22,108 nt of DNA from JAWPNA01 sp045402695 (GTDB taxonomy: Bacteria; Acidobacteriota; Polarisedimenticolia; JACPZX01; DASXTC01): NCBI GenBank assembly GCA_045402695.1, contig JAWPNA010000326.1, positions 1 through 22,108 on the forward strand, read 5' to 3'. Positions 1-8,328 of the stretch are shown in pieces (within the stretch, counting starts at the first letter, position 1; the number at the start of each line of letters is the position of its first letter). Position numbers and translations under genes: made by a program. Below the pieces are notes generated by a model. It made no database searches. It saw only the letters and a program-made list of their open reading frames with translations, and was not told the DNA's origin.

Positions 1-2
1 CC

Positions 3-821
3 CTGGCGCATATCATCGCAAGCGAGCAGCGGGCTCCCATCAAAACCACTTCGGGGCCTTTGATCGAAAAGGCCGGAGACCTTGCCGCGATCCTGACCAA
101 TCTGGATCACGGCGACGTGCTCTTCATCGACGAGATCCACCGCCTCTCGCCTCAGCTCGAGGAGGTTCTCTACTCCGCCATGGAGGATTTCAAGCTCGAT
201 ATCATCATCGGGCAGGGTCCATCCGCGCGTTCGATCAAGATCGAGCTGCCTCGCTTCACCCTCGTGGGCGCATCCACGCGGATCGGCCTCCTCACCGCCC
301 CCCTGCGTGACCGCTTCGGCATCGTGCATCATCTGGGGTTCTACTCGGAGGACGAGCTGCGCGCCATCGTGAACCGGTCGGCCCGTCTTCTGCGAATCGG
401 CGCCGACGAAGAGGGTACGCGTGAGTTGGCGCGCCGGGCGCGGGGCACGCCGCGGGTCGCAAACCGTCTCCTGCGAAGGGTGCGTGACTTCGCCGAAGTG
501 GCGGGCGGCGCGATGATCACGCGCGAGTTAGCATGTGATTCGCTCGAGAAGCTCCGCGTGGATCGATACGGGCTCGACGAGACGGATCGGCGGATGCTGT
601 TGCTCATCCTGGAGAAGTTCGAAGGTGGCCCCGTGGGGATCAACACCATCGCCGCGGCATTGGGGGAGGAGCGTGACACGATCGAGGAGATCTACGAGCC
701 GTACCTCCTGCAGATCGGATTTCTTGATCGCACGCCGAGGGGGCGGCGGATCACGAAGCTCGCCTGCCGGCACCTCGGCAGGCAGCATCCGCCAGGAGAG
801 GCCCAGACCACCATATGGTGA
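3..821 (+). CDS. ruvB: Holliday junction branch-migration ATPase RuvB, 5'-truncated by window edge
   Basis: RuvB is the hexameric AAA+ motor that, with RuvA, drives branch migration of Holliday junctions in recombinational repair. The reading frame is open to the left edge. The first visible residues, LAHIIASEQ, normally follow the Walker A motif GPPGLGKTT directly, so about 65-70 N-terminal residues lie outside. About 272 residues remain, against roughly 340 in the family. Visible landmarks are KTTSGP, Walker B FIDEIHRL (visible residues about 41-48), the GASTRIG sensor/arginine-finger region, PLRDRFG, and a C-terminal winged-helix domain ending in DRTPRGRRITKLA. The TTG at 60 is an internal Leu codon, not a start. 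The gene ends 54 bp before bioY. Nothing unusual is seen in the visible part. Confidence 0.97.
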   Translation: MAHIIASEQRAPIKTTSGPLIEKAGDLAAILTNLDHGDVLFIDEIHRLSPQLEEVLYSAMEDFKLDIIIGQGPSARSIKIELPRFTLVGASTRIGLLTAPLRDRFGIVHHLGFYSEDELRAIVNRSARLLRIGADEEGTRELARRARGTPRVANRLLRRVRDFAEVAGGAMITRELACDSLEKLRVDRYGLDETDRRMLLLILEKFEGGPVGINTIAAALGEERDTIEEIYEPYLLQIGFLDRTPRGRRITKLACRHLGRQHPPGEAQTTIW

Positions 822-825
822 GAGT

Positions 826-854
826 TTGACACCTGGATTGACCTCGATTACTCT
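826..854 (+). promoter_or_regulatory. Weak candidate promoter upstream of bioY
   Basis: A perfect -35 hexamer TTGACA (826-831) is followed after 17 nt by TACTCT (849-854), which matches only 3 of 6 positions of the -10 consensus. It lies in the 54-bp gap between ruvB and bioY. It may give bioY its own transcription, but the poor -10 keeps this tentative. Confidence 0.25.
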
Positions 855-878
855 GAGCGTCATCGCGGGGAGGTCATG

Positions 879-1445
879 ATGGAAGCATCCACGATCATCG
901 CGGGGGGATGGCCCCGGCAGTCCGTCAGAAGAGTCGCCATCCCGATCCTGTTCGCGGCGCTCATCTCCGTCGGTGGCTATCTGAGGATCCCCGTTCCCGG
1001 GACCCCGGTGCCGCTCACCATGCAGGTCATCTTTGTCCTGCTCGCGGGAGCCTTCCAGGCCCCGACGGCGGCCGCGGCCAGCGCGCTCCTGTTCCTGGGG
1101 GCCGGCCTGGCCGGGGCGCCGGTCTTCTCCGGAGGCGGCGCCGGCCCTGCCCATCTCATGGGCCCGACAGGCGGCTACCTGCTGGGTTTCGTGGCGGGGG
1201 CCTGGGTCTGCGCCATCATCCTGCGCGGCCGGAGGGATTCGGGGCTGCGGACCGTTCTCGCGATGAGCGCGGCGCTGGGCGTCATCCACATTCTCGGTGC
1301 CCTGCATCTTGCGCTCTACCTGGGCGGGAGCTTTTCCTCGGCGCTCAGGATGGGAGCCTTGCCGTTCTTCCCCATCGACATTCTGAAGGTCGCGGCCGCC
1401 GCGGCTTTCGTCACGGGCTGCTCCGCGCTGTCACCGAAGAGTTAG
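879..1445 (+). CDS. bioY: Biotin transporter substrate-binding subunit BioY
   Basis: BioY is the membrane S-component of energy-coupling-factor biotin uptake; some solitary BioY proteins are reported to transport biotin alone. The protein has about 188 residues and around six hydrophobic segments. Family landmarks are IPVPGTPVPLTMQVIFVLL near the N-terminus, the GPTGGYLLGF motif in the middle, and a C-terminal FFPIDILKVAAAAA segment. Two adjacent ATG codons exist at 876 and 879. The GGGGAGG Shine-Dalgarno (867-873) ends only 2 nt before the first but 5 nt before the second, so I prefer 879. No EcfA or EcfT gene is nearby. larE follows 14 bp downstream and is probably co-transcribed. Confidence 0.95.
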   Translation: MEASTIIAGGWPRQSVRRVAIPILFAALISVGGYLRIPVPGTPVPLTMQVIFVLLAGAFQAPTAAAASALLFLGAGLAGAPVFSGGGAGPAHLMGPTGGYLLGFVAGAWVCAIILRGRRDSGLRTVLAMSAALGVIHILGALHLALYLGGSFSSALRMGALPFFPIDILKVAAAAAFVTGCSALSPKS

Positions 1446-1459
1446 GCTGTTCCGCCGTG

Positions 1460-2305
1460 ATGCCCACAGACACCCTCGACAAGCGCCATGACGATCTGAT
1501 CCGCATCGTCGACGATCTCGGCTCGGTCGTTGTGGGGTTTTCCGCGGGCGCAGACAGTACCTTGCTACTGAAGGTGGCGGCCGATCGGTTGAAGGACCGG
1601 GTGATTGCCGTGACTGCTGTCTCCGCCTCGTACCCCGAGAGGGAGCGTCGGGAAGCCGTCCGGCTGGCGGAGGAGATCGGCGTCCGCCACGTCTTGGTCT
1701 ATTCCCACGAGTTCGAGAACCCAGGTTACGTCGCCAACGCGGTGAACCGGTGTTTCTTCTGCAAGCGGGAGCTGTTCGATCTGCTCTGGAGCGCGGCCCG
1801 GTCCAACGGCATGGCGACCGTGGCCTATGGAGCGATCCTGGATGACCTGGGAGACTTCCGGCCCGGGATGGAGGCCGCCCGGCAGGCGGGCGCCCGCGCG
1901 CCGCTGCTCGAGGCGGGGTTCTCGAAACAGGACGTTCGGGATGTCAGCAAGCGGCTCGGGCTGCGGACATGGGACAGACCGGCCTCGGCCTGCCTCTCCT
2001 CGCGCATCCCACACGGGACTGCGATCGATCCGGACGACCTCTCCCGCGTCGAGCGCGCCGAGGACTTCCTGCTGGATCACGGGATCGGGCAGGTTCGAGT
2101 CAGGATGCACGGCGATGTAGCGCGGATCGAATGCCCGCCAGCGGACCTCGCGCGACTCGTGGAGCCGGGACTGCGCGAGGCGCTGCTTGCCCGCTTCAAA
2201 GAGCTGGGATTCCGCTTCGTCACGCTCGACCTGGAGGGATACCGCACCGGCAGCCTTAACAGGGTGTCCGGCATTCCCGTCCCCAGGGGCAATAGCAGAT
2301 CCTGA
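1460..2305 (+). CDS. larE: LarE-type ATP-dependent sacrificial sulfur transferase (PP-loop family)
   Basis: LarE converts pyridinium dicarboxylate mononucleotide to its thiocarboxylate form during synthesis of the nickel-pincer cofactor of lactate racemase and relatives. The 281-residue product has a PP-loop ATP-binding motif GFSAGADSTLL (about residues 26-36) and the family motif PASACLSSRIPHG with Cys178. It also has a CFFC pair (Cys98, Cys101). Three-cysteine LarE proteins of this pattern are known to bind a [4Fe-4S] cluster, whereas one-cysteine forms sacrifice the cysteine sulfur. The in-frame codon GTG at 1457 is an alternative start, and no strong ribosome-binding site is seen for either. 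No larB, larC or larA is present here, so the acceptor is not certain. The family call is firm, but the exact substrate is inferred. Confidence 0.9.
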   Translation: MPTDTLDKRHDDLIRIVDDLGSVVVGFSAGADSTLLLKVAADRLKDRVIAVTAVSASYPERERREAVRLAEEIGVRHVLVYSHEFENPGYVANAVNRCFFCKRELFDLLWSAARSNGMATVAYGAILDDLGDFRPGMEAARQAGARAPLLEAGFSKQDVRDVSKRLGLRTWDRPASACLSSRIPHGTAIDPDDLSRVERAEDFLLDHGIGQVRVRMHGDVARIECPPADLARLVEPGLREALLARFKELGFRFVTLDLEGYRTGSLNRVSGIPVPRGNSRS

Positions 2306-2312
2306 GATCCAC

Positions 2313-2324
2313 GCGGCGCGCCGC
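2313..2324. repeat. 12-bp perfect palindrome in the convergent larE/permease gap
   Basis: GCGGCGCGCCGC is fully self-complementary and sits in the 26-bp space between the larE stop and the permease stop on the other strand. It could help end both convergent transcripts, but there is no T-tract on either side, so a classical intrinsic terminator is not supported. Confidence 0.3.
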
Positions 2325-2331
2325 CGCGCCC

Positions 2332-3363
2332 TCACGCCGCGCGCCGCCGCAAGGACTCCCCCACGAGGTTGAAGGCGGCGACGGTCAGCGCCACCATCGC
2401 GCCAGGAAACAGCAGCATCCACCAATGGCCTCCATGTTCCGCGGCCGAGGCGATCATCTGTCCCCAGGTCGGAGCGGGAGGCTGGACCCCCATGCCGAGA
2501 AAGGAGAGAGAGGCCTCGGCCACCACGGCGGTGCCGGCTCCGAATGCCGCCGAGATGATCACGGGACTCAGACCCGCGGGCACGAGATGTCGAGACACCA
2601 CCCGAAGCGGGGCGGCTCCGGCCGCCCGCGCGCTGTCGGCCATGTCGGTTTGCTTCAGTCGGAGCACCTCGCCGCGCATGTAGCGGGCGATGACACCCCA
2701 GCGCGCGATTCCCACGGCGCACCCGACCATCAGCAACGACCACGACACTCCTCCCTCGGGTCTCCCCGCAACTCCCGGGGTCGCGCCGCCTCCTACCGTG
2801 AGCGCCGTCAGCAGCAGCAGGAGCACGAGCGATGGGAAGGAGAGCGAAGCCTCGATCAGGCGCGACAGAATCAGGCCCCACCACGCACCCGAGTAGCCCG
2901 CCGCTGCGCCGATGGGGATTCCCAGGAGCAGGGACACGGCCGTGGCGATCGCCGCCACCAGGAGCGACGACCTCGCGCCGTGAATGAGCCTCGCGAACAC
3001 GTCGCGTCCCAGCTCGTCGGAGCCGAGCCAGTGGGCCGCGCTAGGAGGCGAGAGGATCGCATCCAGATCTATCGCGAGGGGCTCATGGCGCACCGGGGGC
3101 AGGAGAGCCCATCCACCTGCACGCGCCTCGGGCACGCGCGGTGCCGGTGTCTCCCAGGGCGTTAGGCTCAACGAGCGGCGAAGCGCCGGCGATTCGATCC
3201 CAGCGCTCGAGATGAGAAGCAGGGGGCGCCCTCCCGCGAGGCAGGGACCCAGCAGCGCGACGGCCGTGAGAACGGAGAGGATAAGCAGACCTGTCCTTGG
3301 GGCCGGCCGGAGCCGCTTGCGGGGGTGGTTCCGCAGCATCGTGTGGAGCCTGTCCGGCATCAC
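2332..3363 (-). CDS. Oligopeptide/dipeptide ABC transporter permease, DppC/OppC type
   Basis: This is the second inner-membrane permease of a peptide-type ABC importer. The 343-residue product has an N-terminal membrane segment (about 22-44), then the hallmark HWLGSDELGRDVFARLIHGA (111-130). Several membrane spans follow, with the ATPase-contacting EAA loop DSARAAGAAPLRVV..H..P at about 243-262. The first start codon is GTG at 3361-3363, overlapping the upstream permease stop by 4 nt; the next codon is ATG at 3358-3360, overlapping by 1 nt. Either start implies translational coupling. A periplasmic loop of about 60 residues between the first span and the DELGRD motif is typical of DppC. No ATPase genes follow, because the next gene is convergent larE. 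Confidence 0.92.
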   Translation of the reverse strand: MMPDRLHTMLRNHPRKRLRPAPRTGLLILSVLTAVALLGPCLAGGRPLLLISSAGIESPALRRSLSLTPWETPAPRVPEARAGGWALLPPVRHEPLAIDLDAILSPPSAAHWLGSDELGRDVFARLIHGARSSLLVAAIATAVSLLLGIPIGAAAGYSGAWWGLILSRLIEASLSFPSLVLLLLLTALTVGGGATPGVAGRPEGGVSWSLLMVGCAVGIARWGVIARYMRGEVLRLKQTDMADSARAAGAAPLRVVSRHLVPAGLSPVIISAAFGAGTAVVAEASLSFLGMGVQPPAPTWGQMIASAAEHGGHWWMLLFPGAMVALTVAAFNLVGESLRRRAA

Positions 3364-4352
3364 GCCGCCGCCTTTGTTCGCCCGCCCGCGGCCATTCGCG
3401 GGTCCACCGCTCGATAGAGCAGGTCGGCGCAGAGATTCGCGAGGAGAGTCGCGGTGGCGGTCAGCACGGCGATGGCCATGATGACCGGGTAGTCGCGCTG
3501 GCTCGCGGCGCTGAAAAAGAGCCGGCCCACGCCGGGTAGACCGAAGACGTTCTCGACCAGGACGCTGCCGCTCACGACTCCTGGGAGCATCAGTCCCATC
3601 AACGAGATGAGAGGGACGGCGGCATTGGCCAGACCGTGCCGCAGAAGCACCCGGCCTTCACCCGCCCCGCGGGCGCGGGCGGCCTGCGCGTACGACTTGC
3701 CCATGGCGTCCATCAGCGCCGCCCTGCAGAACCGGATGATGAACGCCAGAGAGCCCAGCGTCAGGGCCGCGGTCGGGAGGATCCAGTGTGGAGCGCACGC
3801 GGCCAGCCATGCGACGGTGCCCTGGTCCTGTGGGGAGTGACCGGCCGGGCACGGACCGTGGCCAGGAAGCAGCGCCATCCGCCCTCCCACGGTCTGCTGC
3901 AAGCCCAGGGCGATCCAGAAGACCGGCAGAGCATGCAACACGTACAAGGCGGCGCCCCCCCCCTTGACACCGAGCGAATCGGGGCGCCAGGCGCTCAGCG
4001 CCCCAAGCGGTACCGCCACGAGCAACGTCAGCGTGAAGGCGGCGAACCCGAGAGTCAGCGTGTAGGGGAGCGCGTCCGCGAGAAGCGCGGTCACGGGACG
4101 CCCCGGCTCCAGGGCGAAGGAGATCCCGAGGTCCAGCCGCGCCAGATCCGCCACCCACCGCGCGTATCCGATCGGGATCGGATCGGCGGCGTGGGTTCGC
4201 TGCAGCCATGCCGATGCCTGAGGGCGGGCGGTGAGATCCTCATCCCAGGTGGGAGTGCCCGGCAGCGAGCGCACGGCGGCATAGACGGCGGCGGTGATCA
4301 GGACGAGCGTGAGGGCCGAGAGGACGAGCCGGCGTGCGATAAGGGCGGCCAT
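3360..4352 (-). CDS. Oligopeptide/dipeptide ABC transporter permease, DppB/OppB type
   Basis: This is the first permease of the same importer and forms the membrane channel together with the DppC-type subunit. The 330-residue product begins with the usual DppB start MAALIARRLVLSALTL, a membrane anchor. It carries LDLGISFALEPGRPV (about 73-87), the EAA loop YAQAARARGAGEGRVLLRHG (221-240) and the family signature VENVFGLPGVGRLFF (266-280). The ATG at 4350-4352 has an upstream GAGGGAGA stretch as ribosome-binding site and lies 10 nt after the lipoprotein stop. The order lipoprotein, DppB, DppC is standard for these transporters. The substrate cannot be read from sequence; it may be peptides, nickel or other small solutes. 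Confidence 0.93.
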   Translation of the reverse strand: MAALIARRLVLSALTLVLITAAVYAAVRSLPGTPTWDEDLTARPQASAWLQRTHAADPIPIGYARWVADLARLDLGISFALEPGRPVTALLADALPYTLTLGFAAFTLTLLVAVPLGALSAWRPDSLGVKGGGAALYVLHALPVFWIALGLQQTVGGRMALLPGHGPCPAGHSPQDQGTVAWLAACAPHWILPTAALTLGSLAFIIRFCRAALMDAMGKSYAQAARARGAGEGRVLLRHGLANAAVPLISLMGLMLPGVVSGSVLVENVFGLPGVGRLFFSAASQRDYPVIMAIAVLTATATLLANLCADLLYRAVDPRMAAGGRTKAAA

Positions 4353-4362
4353 CCTGTCTCCC

Positions 4363-5985
4363 TCAGCGATGCAGACGTTCCGCCGGGGGCACCCACCAGA
4401 GCTGCAGCGAAGGGTACCAGTCCCAGGGGCCGGCGCGTGTGATCTCCGGAATGCGGAACCTCTTGTGGATGGCCACGACCGCGCCGACGATCGCGACCGC
4501 GGTGCAGGGCTGGTCCTCGTGGAGGATTCGCTGGAGCTGCGCGAGAATCCTCTTGTTCTGGTCTGGATCGATGGCGCGCCGCAGCTCCTCCGAGAGACGA
4601 TCGAACTCCGCGCTGCGATAGCCGCTGAAGTTCCAACCGGTCGAGCCGATCTGCGAGGAGTGGAAGAAAAGGAACGGTTCCGGATCCAGACCGAAGTTGA
4701 AGCGGTGAATCGCGGCCTCGAACTGCTGGGAATAGATCTTCGGCTTCATCATGGCCCATTCGAGGCCCTGAAGGTGGACGCGCACCCCCGCTCCCGCCGC
4801 CGCCCTCTCGAACAGCTCAGCCAGCTCCTTCGGCCCGGGTGTCGCGGAGCTGTACATCAGGGTGAACGACATGGGCCCCGATGCGGTGTCGCGGATGCCG
4901 TCGCCGTCTCTGTCCTTGACGCCGGCCTCGTCCAGCAATCGGGCGGCAGCGCTCGGGTCGAAGGGATAGGGCCTGAGGTCCGGGGCTCCGTCCCAGATCA
5001 GAGGGTCGATCATCGTGACGGCTGGCCGAAAGATCCCACGCTGGATCTTGGATGTGTATCCTTCCCTGTCCACGAGCATCGTCATCGCCCGCCGCACCCG
5101 CGCGTCGCGGAAAAGGCCGCGCGGTTCCTGGTTGTTCCAGTAGATCATCTCCATGCGCTTCGTCAGGTAGGTATGGACGCGAAACGGCACGCGGGCGTCC
5201 GGCGTGGGATGCGCCGAGAGCCACTCGGTCGTGAGACCCGTGAAATCCACGGTCCCGGCCTCGGCGGCCGCCTGCAGGGCGTCGAAACTGGGGATGATCC
5301 GATAGACGAACCGATTCACGCGCGGCCGGCCGCCGAAGTATTCCTCGTTCGCGTCGAGGATGATCTGCGTCTGGTTATCCCATCGCACGAAGCGGAAGGG
5401 GCCGGTGCCGACCGGATTTCTGTCGAGGGGTGTTGGAAGCTTCGTCGGATCGAACGGAATGTGGGCCGGAACGATGAAGGCGTCGCGCCATTTCATCAAA
5501 GCGCCGGCGCAGGGTGTGGCGTAGCGGGCCTTGACGGTGAGTTCGTCCGGGGCATCGACCTCCGCGAGGGTGCCGTAGGCAGCCGTGAAAGCGGCTCCAT
5601 TCGGATCTTTAAGGCGAGCCACATCCACGGTGTGCAGGACATCCCGGGCCGTGAAGGGATGGCCGTCGTGCCACTTGACGCCTGCCCTCAGGTGAAACGT
5701 GATCGTCAGCCCATCGGAGGAGACCTCGAACGACTCCGCGAGGCGCGGCACGAAGTGACGCTGATCGTCCAGGTCGATCAACGTGTCGGCTACCAGGCGG
5801 CATATTTCCTGAACGATAGTCTGGGTGTACAGGGCGCAATTGAGGCCCGGCGGCTGGACCGTATCTCCCTCGGTCAGCCAGTCGCCGGGAGGCGCCTCTG
5901 ACGCCATCGAGCCCGCGGGCGCCGGATGCTGCGCGGCGCTCTCCTGGGCGCGGCAGGCCTGAAGCGCAGCCACCGCCACCGCCAC
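4363..5985 (-). CDS. ABC transporter substrate-binding lipoprotein, family 5 (SBP_bac_5)
   Basis: This is the extracytoplasmic solute-binding protein of the adjacent peptide-type importer. The mature part shows family 5 hallmarks: LAESFEVSSDGLTITFHLR followed by GVKWHDGHPFTARDV, then GTGPFRFVRW, NQEPRGLFRDARVRRAM, and later PFDPSAAARLLDEAG. A lipobox LQAC marks it as membrane-anchored. The only standard in-frame start near the N-terminus is GTG at 5983-5985, which leaves just ten residues before the lipobox Cys and no basic n-region. Reading upstream gives RVRRAHTPICLAVAVAVA, a full signal peptide, whose natural start would be ACG at 6028-6030. That ACG sits 10 nt behind a GGAAAGGGGG ribosome-binding site. 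The true protein is therefore probably about 555 residues. The family call is firm but the start is unsettled. Confidence 0.93.
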   Translation of the reverse strand: MAVAVAALQACRAQESAAQHPAPAGSMASEAPPGDWLTEGDTVQPPGLNCALYTQTIVQEICRLVADTLIDLDDQRHFVPRLAESFEVSSDGLTITFHLRAGVKWHDGHPFTARDVLHTVDVARLKDPNGAAFTAAYGTLAEVDAPDELTVKARYATPCAGALMKWRDAFIVPAHIPFDPTKLPTPLDRNPVGTGPFRFVRWDNQTQIILDANEEYFGGRPRVNRFVYRIIPSFDALQAAAEAGTVDFTGLTTEWLSAHPTPDARVPFRVHTYLTKRMEMIYWNNQEPRGLFRDARVRRAMTMLVDREGYTSKIQRGIFRPAVTMIDPLIWDGAPDLRPYPFDPSAAARLLDEAGVKDRDGDGIRDTASGPMSFTLMYSSATPGPKELAELFERAAAGAGVRVHLQGLEWAMMKPKIYSQQFEAAIHRFNFGLDPEPFLFFHSSQIGSTGWNFSGYRSAEFDRLSEELRRAIDPDQNKRILAQLQRILHEDQPCTAVAIVGAVVAIHKRFRIPEITRAGPWDWYPSLQLWWVPPAERLHR

Positions 5986-6036
5986 GGCCAGGCAGATCGG
6001 CGTGTGTGCTCTGCGGACTCGCGGACTCGTGGCGGA

Positions 6037-8328
6037 CTAGCCCCCTTTCCTCTCGGTGCTCGCCAAGCCGGCCTCCGACATGTTGCCGGCGGCGTCGTAC
6101 ACCCGCACCTTGATCCGCCGCCCCGGCGCGGGATCCTTCACGTCGATCAAGAAGCTCTCGGCCGTCGTGTCGCAGATCCCGTCGCGGCACGGCAGGTCGA
6201 TCCATGTCTCGGCGCCCTCGCCGCCCTCGACAGTGTACTCTCCGCGAGCGATCGGGCTGAGGGTGTCTGAAGCCGTCACCTCGGCGATCAGGCGCCCCGG
6301 ACGGGGGACGGCACCTGCGGGCGGGCGCGTCTGCAGGTCCGGCGCGGCGCGATCAATGAGAAACGTGTCGGACTCCGCTGAATCGCCCAGGGCGCGCTCC
6401 GGACCATTGGTGGGACCGTCCTCCACCGTGATCTTGATCCTGTAGGCGCCCTCGGGGAGATCGGCGTCCAGCAGTGCGAAGGGCGGCGTCCGGATCCCTT
6501 CACCCAGCGTGCGCTCGAGGCCCGAGGACGCGCCGGACGTGCCTATCAAGGACACCGTGTGATCCAGGATGTCCGCATCCGGGTCGCTGGAGGTCCACAC
6601 GATCCAGCGTGCCTCCTTGGGCGGTTCCATCTTTTCAGGCGGGGATTTCTCCGTGCGCGCCTCGCCTGTCGCGGGCGAGCCGCGGTCATCTTGAACGGCC
6701 AACCGCATCCAGGATCTACCGCGAGGCAGCACGTCCACACCGCCCACCGCCGGCTTCCTGTTCTCGGGAAGGCAGCTTACGGTGACACGCCGCAAGACCG
6801 GCGCGGCATCGGACTTGAGATGGCTCAGCTCAGTCTTCCACTGGAGGTACCGGGCCGAGGGACTGGCGATTGCGGCTCCCCTCTGAACCGTGTAGGGGGC
6901 CGACCACGCGCTCCAGGTCTCGTCCGGCGCGGGACGGTTGCCCGAGCGCGTGGTCAGCTCGATGCGTGTGCCGGGTGGCGTCTCGGCGTCCCATGCGATC
7001 GCGCCCCATCGCGCCCGGCGTCCCGCGTCGAACACCGAGGAGGAGTAGGCGCCCGAGGAGGCTGTGCCGCGATCGACGACGTAGAGACGCCCGGGGTTGC
7101 TGGTGCACGCGTACACGCGACCGTCCGCCCCCGCTGCCAGGGACGTGACCTGGGGCTCCCGGAACCGGGTGATCAGGGTTGCCGAACCGTCCCGCTCGAG
7201 TTGATAGAGGCGCCCTTCTGTTCCGGCTCCACCCGTTCCGAACAGCAGCCCGCGCTCCGGGCTGATGGCCAGCGCGTAGATCCTCTCCGTGTCGGACTTC
7301 CAGAGCAATGAGGGAGGGGAACCCGGCTCGATCCGGTAGAGGCGTCCTGTCGTCCCCTCGGCCGGCAAGGGCGGCGCGGGGAGAAGCTCGCTCAGGTCGA
7401 TCGTGATCTTCCGAGGGAGATCGGAGGGCGCTTCGAGGATTCCCCCGTCGGACGTGGGCGAGACATCGATCGTCAGGTCGCTTCGTCCGCCGGTCTTCGG
7501 AGCGGGTGCGGATGGTTCTTCGCTGATCGCCGCGGCGTAGATGACTCCCTCTGGCGTGACGGCGATCGCCGACACCTCGCGCAGGTCGGAGTCCAGGAGC
7601 ACTTCGGCCTTCCCGTCGGCCCCGATCTGGTAGAGAAGACCTCCTGGATCGGTGCCGGCCAACAGCCGGCCGGATGGCGGCATCGCAAGGGTCGTGATGT
7701 GCGCCTCGGCACTGTCGAAGAAGACCGATCCCTGCGCCTCGCCGGTGACCTTGTAGACCATCCCGCTCTCGCCCGTGGCCAGGAAGAGTCCGTTTGATCC
7801 GGCTGCCATCGCCCAGATATAGCGCTGCTCCGGGTCGAAGTACGGCTTGAGCTTTCCCCCGGCGGTGATCCGGTACACGCCGCCGGCGGGAAAGGTCGCA
7901 GCGAAGAGGTCGCCCGAGGGGCCGGCGGCCAGCGCCCTCACCGCGAGATCCTCGGTCCCGGCGTAGAGGGACGCTGTGCCCTTGCGATCCACGCGGATGA
8001 TCTCGCCCGTGTTGCCCGCGCCCAGGAAGAGGTCACCATCGGCTCCGGGGGCCACTGTCCACAGAATCTGCGGCGCCGCGAACTTGGACTCGGCGGGAAA
8101 GATCTCGCGAACAGGCGCCGTGAGGCTCAACGCACCCGCGCCGCTGATGGATAACCCAAGAGTGTGATCGCCGTCTCTCGCTCCGCCCACGCCCGTCTCC
8201 TTGCCGACGCCGAGGACTCCGGAGCGCGGCGGATGCTCCCAGAGGACCGGCGAAGAGCCCTCCACCCCGGCGGGCACGACCACCGCCAGGATGACGAAAG
8301 CGAGGGCGGTGCGTCGTGGGGAATTCAC
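6037..8328 (-). CDS. Secreted beta-propeller protein with C-terminal Ig/FN3-like region
   Basis: No specific function is recognised. The 763-residue product has an N-terminal signal peptide (basic NSPRRT, then ALAFVILAVVVPAG). About 380 residues of repeated units of roughly 40-50 residues follow, with patterns such as GDLFAATFPAGGVYRI, GMVYKV, GLLYQI, GRLYRI, GRLYQL and GRLYVV. This is the look of a six- or seven-bladed propeller. A low-complexity insert (about 295-350) interrupts it. The rest (about 460-763) reads as beta-sandwich domains with PEGAYRIKITVEDG and KVRVYDAAGNMSEAG, typical of FN3/Ig folds. The GTG start at 8326-8328 overlaps the upstream stop (GTGA). A far upstream ATG at 8781 exists in the same open frame, but that extension lies within the upstream gene and lacks a signal peptide. 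The TAG stop is in the same frame as the downstream lipoprotein. Confidence 0.8.
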   Translation of the reverse strand: MNSPRRTALAFVILAVVVPAGVEGSSPVLWEHPPRSGVLGVGKETGVGGARDGDHTLGLSISGAGALSLTAPVREIFPAESKFAAPQILWTVAPGADGDLFLGAGNTGEIIRVDRKGTASLYAGTEDLAVRALAAGPSGDLFAATFPAGGVYRITAGGKLKPYFDPEQRYIWAMAAGSNGLFLATGESGMVYKVTGEAQGSVFFDSAEAHITTLAMPPSGRLLAGTDPGGLLYQIGADGKAEVLLDSDLREVSAIAVTPEGVIYAAAISEEPSAPAPKTGGRSDLTIDVSPTSDGGILEAPSDLPRKITIDLSELLPAPPLPAEGTTGRLYRIEPGSPPSLLWKSDTERIYALAISPERGLLFGTGGAGTEGRLYQLERDGSATLITRFREPQVTSLAAGADGRVYACTSNPGRLYVVDRGTASSGAYSSSVFDAGRRARWGAIAWDAETPPGTRIELTTRSGNRPAPDETWSAWSAPYTVQRGAAIASPSARYLQWKTELSHLKSDAAPVLRRVTVSCLPENRKPAVGGVDVLPRGRSWMRLAVQDDRGSPATGEARTEKSPPEKMEPPKEARWIVWTSSDPDADILDHTVSLIGTSGASSGLERTLGEGIRTPPFALLDADLPEGAYRIKITVEDGPTNGPERALGDSAESDTFLIDRAAPDLQTRPPAGAVPRPGRLIAEVTASDTLSPIARGEYTVEGGEGAETWIDLPCRDGICDTTAESFLIDVKDPAPGRRIKVRVYDAAGNMSEAGLASTERKGG

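Noticed and set aside
908..1459. An upstream extension of the larE frame across bioY
   Set aside because: The extension reads as low-complexity Arg/Pro/Gly sequence antagonistic to the clear BioY frame; LarE homology begins after 1460.
2313..2324. The GC palindrome as an intrinsic terminator
   Set aside because: No run of T follows on either strand; kept only as a palindrome.
4294..5901. A 535-codon open frame on the plus strand opposite the substrate-binding protein
   Set aside because: The minus-strand frame has clear family motifs over the same bases; the plus-strand product has no recognisable fold.
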